From assembly GCA_007922225.1 (NCBI GenBank), contig ML679959.1:20050913-20114912 (forward strand): 64,000 nucleotides of DNA, written 5' to 3'. The stretch comes from Emydura subglobosa (Eukaryota; Chordata; Testudines; Chelidae). Below the pieces are notes generated by a model. That model made no database searches. It worked only from the letters and a program-made list of their open reading frames with translations, and had not been told where the DNA came from. Positions 57,939 through 64,000 of the stretch are shown piece after piece; position 1 is the first letter of the stretch, and each line of letters opens with the position of its first letter. The translations under genes and the position numbers were made by a program.

Positions 57939-59984
57939 GTGATGATGATTTCCGTTCATTATGGAATGGTCCTTAAGCACTTCAAATACATTCTTGGTAA
58001 TTGTGTATAATTGACGATTTGTCTGATTACAGATATGTTCAGTGAGCAGCCTTTTAAGAACAGGTAATGAAAAGCCCATAAATTACTCTCTGAAAATCTG
58101 CTAAATTGAGGTTGAGTGAAAACAAAATGCTGTGAAGTGTTATAAAAGAGCCATTTTTAAAATAAGGCATTTTGTGCATTAACTTCAAAAACCATATTCA
58201 CTTTTCTTCCAAGTTTTAGCTTCAGCAATCACTGCATCTGCCAAGATTCAGTTTATATAAGTCACATTTCAGGAGTATGGAGTCTCTTAGTACAAGGCAT
58301 TAAACTCTAATTCGTGTTATTGACTTAAAAATCCCTTTGACTTTAAGCATCATCACCCTGGAGATGTTGCAAGTGGTGCAGTGCAGTTTGCTAGGCCTTG
58401 TTAGACAACTGAGGAAATGATTAAAGCATTTAAGCTACCATATTAATGCTATGGGTTGTGTCTTATTTCTGTGTCCAGCATATAAGTAATACTTCTAAAC
58501 TTCTAAACGGTGATCCATCTTTCGTATTGTTTAATTTGTTTCTGTTTGCTAGCAAATAAATATCAGCAATATGTATTTGTGTCCATATCTAACGGCACAT
58601 TTTCCCGTACGTTTCAATGGGAAATGGCTGCCTTCTGACAACAAAAGCAATAGAAAGGAATACTTTGAGTAAGGCTGGAAGAAAAGGAAGAATACATTCA
58701 GAATGCATTCTACAAAAACCAGACCTTCACCAAAGTCATGCAGATTATTGCCTTAACAAACTGATTATTGATTTGAAAAAAACATGAAAATATAGTCTGC
58801 CAGGAGGATACTGCATAAAGATTAAATGAAGGAGTTAGTACAGAAAACCTTGCAGGAAACCTGCATGTTCCAAACAGAAATACTCTCTTGATTTTTATTT
58901 TGTGTTAGCCTATCTTTTATGAGAGGAAAAATACTGTAGGGACACACATTGTATTATCTCAGATATTTAACCCAATCCACTCGAAGTGTTTTTTGTATAC
59001 GTAGATATTGTGGCCACTGTAAGTAATGGATTCTATGAAAGCATTGATTACCGAAACATCAGATAGTAAGCTCCCACCGAATTGTTTAAATCAGACTGAC
59101 TAAAGAAAATGACAGCGCATTGCAGAAACACAATTACTGACCAACTCTGGGACCACTCATGCTGGAAAGATGATTCACAGCTTACTGATCTTTTGTATCA
59201 CCCCCTTTATTTATTTCACATTAATGTTTGTGGCTAAATGTGTAACTTATTATTGTCCTATTACTATCAAATGACTACCTTGTGATTAATTATCTAGACA
59301 GTTACATTTAATACATGCCAAATTTCCAGTGTTCAAAAGGTCATAAAAATTTTGGTCAACAGAGATAATAAGATTTCTTAATTAATCACTTATTTTTTTC
59401 CTTTTGCAGTTGGAATATTTTATGCTTTTGAGAGACTTACTCCTTTCTCATAGATTTTCTTATGCCCTTGTTATTCAAGTAATTATAGCTGATTGCAAGC
59501 ATACGTTTAAATGTCTGCAAAAAAAGTCTTCAAAAATAGGTCATGACCTTTAGATATATTTTTCACTCTATAGGCAATGTAAAATTTCCTTGCTAACATT
59601 TTTTATTATCTTTCTTAGCATAACTTTGCAAACCTTTATGGTAATTTTGATTAACAATTCTTTAACATAACTTAGAGCTTTAGGTTTATGTTTTAACCCC
59701 ATCCTTTAAAAAGGCTTTACCAATTTCTTTTGTGAATAATCATTAGCATAGTATTTCCTACACTATCTATATGTGATAAAACAATTACCATAGTAAAAGG
59801 CAAATTTTAAATGCATTTTTAGAGGAACCATTGTACAGTGTGTGTATGGTTGTATCAGTTGTTTATCACTTTTAGAAAGTTAATGTGGAATAAGGATACA
59901 ATAAAACAAGAACATAAAAAGGCTGGTTAATTTTATGACCACTCTTAGTATTTGCAGTTACACATACTAAAAATGAGGGGAGTG
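57939..59984. other. unique, repeat-poor sequence
   Basis: About 2 kb free of recognised repeats next to the candidate exon. Repeat-poor intronic flanks are often conserved, but I cannot measure that here. Confidence 0.3.
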
Positions 59985-60060
59985 AGACCTCATGCTTCCG
60001 GACATAAAGTGATTACTGCTGAGGTCAGGAAGGAATATTTTCCTCTCTGCACAATTGACT
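59985..60060 (+). mobile_element. CR1 LINE 3' UTR fragment
   Basis: 'acctcatgcttccggacata', 'ctgctgaggtcaggaaggaa' and 'tctgcacaattgactag' match part of the CR1 3' UTR class seen at 31180-31220. Confidence 0.55.
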
Positions 60061-60061
60061 A

Positions 60062-60130
60062 GGGGCTAATCTACACTAGAAGTGGCGCAGTGGCTGTAGT
60101 GGCATACTGGCCACACAGTCCATGAGACCC
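60062..60130. repeat. MITE end fragment ('ggggctaatctacact')
   Basis: Resembles the 'gggcttgtctacact' terminus of the MITEs at 45456 and 47559. No second end is visible. Confidence 0.4.
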
Positions 60131-61215
60131 TAACAATCCTTGCTGAAGCATCCGCAAGCAAAATTCTTGGAATGGACCAAAGGATTGAGCAAATCCTGTG
60201 TATTTTTGTACTAATTAACGTATTTTAAAAACTGAGCAGAATGATACATATCAGGAGGCTGATACTTCTCCCAGCTGATCCTTAGAAAGCATAAGAAATT
60301 TTTCACTTGTGATGTAGAACCCATCACTTAGATGTCAAAAGAGATTAAGAAGCAATTCAGACAATTGGGTGGCTTAAAATTTGTTAAAATAAAAGTCTCA
60401 TCATTTTCTTGTCAGCTTTCAAAAAGCTCAACAGTAGATTCATCAGTAATGATTAAGCGTTTATATATAGTTTTCTTATGTTGCTTTCTTTCCCCCTGAC
60501 CCAGCAGTTTTCAAGTGATGTCATGTGACAAAGGGGTTAGGAGGATCTGGAGGGAGACATCTGAGGAATACTAAAGTAGTTAGTTACAAGCTGCGAAATA
60601 AACTGTAGGAATAAAAATTTGCCCTATATTTCATTTCACTTTTTGTTTACGGCCGTACAACCTCATTAATCCAGACATTTTATAACTCCCCACCCCCGAA
60701 TAAAGTAAAATTAAAAATGTTGTGGTCTCTTCCTACATCTTAGTAAAGATCTAAGAGCAGTGTACTGTAGTAAGACCTCATAATACTAAACGTCTTATTT
60801 TTACAGAATATATTACGGCATATTTACTAGAAGTTTACATAGTTTACTATGAAGTATTACCATAAAACTTAAATACACTTATCAACACAAAGTACATTTT
60901 ATGTTGCAGAAATCTTGCTTTGTTATTGTTTGTTCACTTACTTACCAATTCATGAATTTCAGTCATTTGAAATGGATCTCTGAGTTAGAAGTGCCAATTA
61001 GTAAGATTCTGGTGTACTTTTACCGTGACGGTACCCCATATGTGAAATACTTCTGAATTGACACTCATCTATTCACTCATCTATTCATTCGTGATCTTCT
61101 TCATGTGTTTGATTCAGAGAACATCAGCCCATACACATTGTTCCATAGCTTTATTTTGGACCTTTTTGGCACTGAAGTTACAAATTCCATCATCACCCCA
61201 AAAATGTGTGCTGTC
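60131..61215. other. unique AT-rich sequence
   Basis: No recognisable gene. Small 12-bp tandem pattern 'tattcactcatctattcac' near 61070. Confidence 0.35.
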
Positions 61216-61230
61216 TTTTTTTTTTTTTTT
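61216..61230. repeat. poly-T run
   Basis: 15 T between 'gctgtc' and 'gggttg'. Confidence 0.9.
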
Positions 61231-61321
61231 GGGTTGAAACTGGAGAAAATTTGCTCTGTTCTCCTGCAGAACAGTAATAAATCCAGAAGGTTATGACCAT
61301 ATATCACCTTATTTCCTTCAA

Positions 61322-61610
61322 GGCCTGGTCTAGACAGTTTTTGTACCCCTTTAACTTTGGTTAGAAGGGTTGATTTTTTACTGAAATAGTTAAATTGGTA
61401 AAGCCCCTACCTGGATGTAGTTATACTGGCATAAAGGTGCCTTCTATCATTATAGCTTATTCTCCTAAATATACTGGAATAAGCTGTAATGGTATAAACA
61501 CTGTTATATCATTATAATTCTGTTTACTCCATGAAGTGTGAGGAGGGATATATTTCTTAACTACATCAGCATAGTTAAAACTGTACAATTTTTGTGTGTA
61601 GACAGAGCTC
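61322..61610. mobile_element. MITE with 'gcctggtctagaca' ends
   Basis: Left end 'gcctggtctagacagttttt' and right end 'tgtgtgtagacagagctc' are imperfect inverted repeats. A shared 'tcaagg' lies at both borders and may be part of a target duplication. The interior contains 'actgaaatagttaaattggt' and 'actacatcagcatagttaaa', themselves an inverted pair. Non-coding. Confidence 0.75.
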
Positions 61611-61611
61611 A

Positions 61612-61812
61612 AGGAATCTTTGCATGCTTTACAAACATTGACTTCATAAACTTCATAACATCCCTTGCAGTGAAGTAGACTTGTTTATACCAATTTTACA
61701 GAATGGTAAACTAAATCACTGATAGGCTAAGTAACTTGTACAAGATCAAATGGTATGTCAATAATAGAGCCAGGAATAGAAAGACTTCCAGCACCCTGTT
61801 ATAACCACTAAC
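61612..61812 (-). repeat. MIR SINE
   Basis: 'aggaatctttgcatgcttta', 'taccaattttacagaatggt', 'aggctaagtaacttgtacaa' and 'taaccactaacccaca' are the complement of MIR from 3' end to tRNA side. It abuts the MITE directly. Confidence 0.8.
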
Positions 61813-64000
61813 CCACACTCAGGCCAAAATATTTACAGTCTGGGAAGAACCACTTCATGTTTTATAACCAGTCTAATCGCTACAAAATGCAGTTATTGAA
61901 TCTTCTTAATTACTGTAATACAAAACTTCACTCTAGGCTAAAAGCAGATCACACCAACCATTGGCAAAGTAGAGAGAAGTAAAACATACCTGAAACCGAA
62001 AATGACTAGATGCAACCAAAGAGGTTTTGTGGCATATTTTTAAAAAATAAATTAAGAATATTTAAAAGAATTATTGAATTCTGTTTCATCTTAGCTTTAC
62101 ACAATTCCACATGCCAAATGGTCATTCTATTGTGAATTTATATTCAGACCTCATCTTGTGAAATTTGAATCATGAATCACATGAAGTTCCTTTAGTCCCA
62201 GCACTATATGACTTTGGTCCAAGACAAACAAAGATCTCTGCCAGGCATTGCAGTGGTGCAAATCAAGCCTGTCGTCCATTCATTGGAAAGAAGGGCATAA
62301 AAAGATAAAGGCTATATGCTCTCAGTAGACAGTAGTATGGAGCCCTGTGATACTATTATGTGTATTTCTCCTTTACAGCTTGCTACCTGTCAAGGAGAAA
62401 GACAGAACCTCATTTAATAATGTTGACTCTGCCATTACTCAATTATGTCGATATCCAAACAAGCTTGTCATTTCTAGTCATAGTACATGAGCATTATGCT
62501 ATAAATCGAGAAGAACAAATGAAGGAAAATGCCACAAGGGAGCTTGGTGATGTATGTTACCATGTCTAGTTGGAATGAGTATACTTGTGTTGCTGCCCAA
62601 TGACCGTTGGATATAGAAGCCTCATTGTTTCGTAGAAGTTTACAGAATGAAGTAATCTTAAACTGAATGCTGCTGATACTCATTCTTAATCATTTATATT
62701 ACAGCATTTTCTTGTAATATATCTTTCTTTCTATTCTTCCAAAAAGATCACCTTTGCAGGCTCCCTCCTTCATAATTATAAGTGACCAAGACATATTAAT
62801 TGTCTTCTTTCCCCCCCACTCCAAAAAAGGTTTCACTGTTGAGTTTTTATCCCAAAAGAGAAGAGTGCTTATTTTTCTGGATGATTCTTAGAGGTTGATG
62901 GGTCACAAACAGCAGACTGAGTCTTCTCAGAAAAAATAACATCTTTACTTCTGCCAAATAGAGTGGGATATAGCAAGATGTATCTATGTAATATGGATTG
63001 GTTTTGAAGCTCGCAGTTGTCTCATATATTCAGTGTAACACATATGCACCCGTACCAGATCAGAGCCACTTTTAAGTGCTGAGTTCCAGCAATTCTTTAC
63101 ATTCATAACTCTTTCGTATAAATAATTTTATTTCTGATCTCTTTAGTCTAGGTCCACAGGATTCAATCAAGTAGTGAAAAATTTAATTATGAAAGTCTGT
63201 AGACCACACCTGAGCTTGAAAGCCCCAGGTATTATGAATATACATGTTAATAGAAGAATGGTGTTGATATTGGATAATATTAGTTTTTTAATCAACTAAA
63301 GTCTACTGAGAAAATAATTAAGGATATATCATATTTGAAAAGAGAGACTGAGTTCAGATGATCAATCACGTGCCTGAGAAAAAGGGAGTGAAAGGAAGCT
63401 TTTTATTGCAAGAACCTCAGTGCATCCATCTGCTACGACTAATATGTTGTTGCACAAGTATGTTTACAGTACATTCAGCATTCTGTACGTTGCAATATAT
63501 TCAGAATAAATTTTCTGCATATGCAATTTGATACACAGTTGATACAAGAATTTTTTTTCAGAGATGCAATGCAGTGCATAGATTATCTAATACAAAATAT
63601 GTTGCTGCCTTGTTGACCAGCATCAAGATCTAATTTTAGATGAAATAGGCATTTTCCTTGTTTATAAGGACATGTATTTGAAATTATTTAGAATCTGATT
63701 TAAAATTTGGAATGGGTCAATTTCTTTACTGAAAATGACACCTGATGAAGGACGGAGAACAAACTGAAATACATTTTTTACATTTAAAGATTTTAAAAAG
63801 CTGTTAACCAGAAATTCCAATGACAGTTATGATGTATTTTTTACCATGACAGTTACTCCTGCAAAAGTTCTAATGTAGGTGAAGTATTGTTATTAAATGA
63901 TGGACAAATCTGCTGTTATGTACAACTTTTAAAGTGTATATATCCTATTACTGCATTTAACAGTATATGCAAAATATGATATACCAATCTATATTCATCT
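61813..64000. other. unique AT-rich sequence
   Basis: No recognisable gene, RNA or repeat to the end of the window. Only short frames (up to 69 codons) without known motifs. Confidence 0.4.

Noticed and set aside
60087..60120. 'agtggcgcagtggctgtag' as a tRNA-like SINE promoter
   Set aside because: Only a weak A-box-like look. No B box at the right distance and it overlaps a MITE-end fragment.
1..64000. CRISPR arrays, operons, phage or bacterial defence systems
   Set aside because: No regularly spaced repeats with unique spacers, no closely packed long frames and no ribosome binding sites. Repeat content is plainly vertebrate.

Overview
This is vertebrate nuclear DNA: AT-rich, low in coding content and crowded with decayed interspersed repeats. 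The repeat set points to a turtle (Testudines), with a crocodilian or other archosauromorph less likely. The clues are CR1 LINEs whose 3' ends read 'catactgggcagaccag' or 'ggccttaaaatcttt', many self-complementary MITEs of the 'gggcctgat', 'aggcacctaa' and 'tgcaaagacttaagca' kinds, hAT-like MITEs with 'agggtgaccagat' and 'gggttgcca' termini, degraded MIR SINEs, a Penelope-like element with a GIY-YIG domain, and a tail piece of a Tx1/L1-like LINE. The assignment rests on remembered repeat families and was not checked by any search. The window looks intronic or intergenic. I found no complete host gene, no rRNA or tRNA gene, no CRISPR array and no operon.

Layout. 0-7.7 kb: mostly unique sequence with a pogo/Tigger-like MITE (1483-1799) and palindromic MITE pieces. 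7.7-10.3 kb: a CR1 3' end (minus) and the C-terminal zinc-finger end of a Tx1/L1-like ORF2 (plus) in a GC-rich block. 12.9-16.4 kb: a CR1 tail and a long CR1 copy (minus, about 2.1 kb) with readable ORF2 pieces. 16.4-26 kb: MITEs, MIRs, a 0.55-kb hAT-like element at 21.4 kb, and an unexplained long open frame at 20.0-21.05 kb. 26.6-27.9 kb: Penelope-like element (minus). 30.4-31.7 kb: CR1 (plus) interrupted by a foreign 180-bp insert, followed by a G-rich tract to 32.35 kb. 37.0-40.8 kb: a nested retroelement region. A palindromic MITE is split by a hAT MITE. Next to it lies a degenerate Ty3/gypsy-like element (minus) with short LTRs, gag, protease and RT remnants, interrupted by a LINE with a C-terminal zinc-finger motif and by a CR1 fragment. 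41-56 kb: MIRs, MITEs and an LTR-like repeat at 50.2-51.1 kb. 56.1-56.7 kb: an L1-like ORF1 remnant (minus). 57.8 kb: the single best host-exon candidate, a 144-nt open segment with good splice signals. 60-61.8 kb: CR1, MITE and MIR pieces. The last 2 kb show nothing recognisable.

Nothing here works together as a pathway. The relations between parts are those of transposons landing in and decaying inside each other. I see no convincing new biological system. The points most worth a second look are the candidate exon at 57795-57938, the nested gypsy/LINE/CR1 region at 37.4-40.8 kb, the Penelope-like GIY-YIG remnant, and the long decayed open frame at 20.02-21.05 kb.
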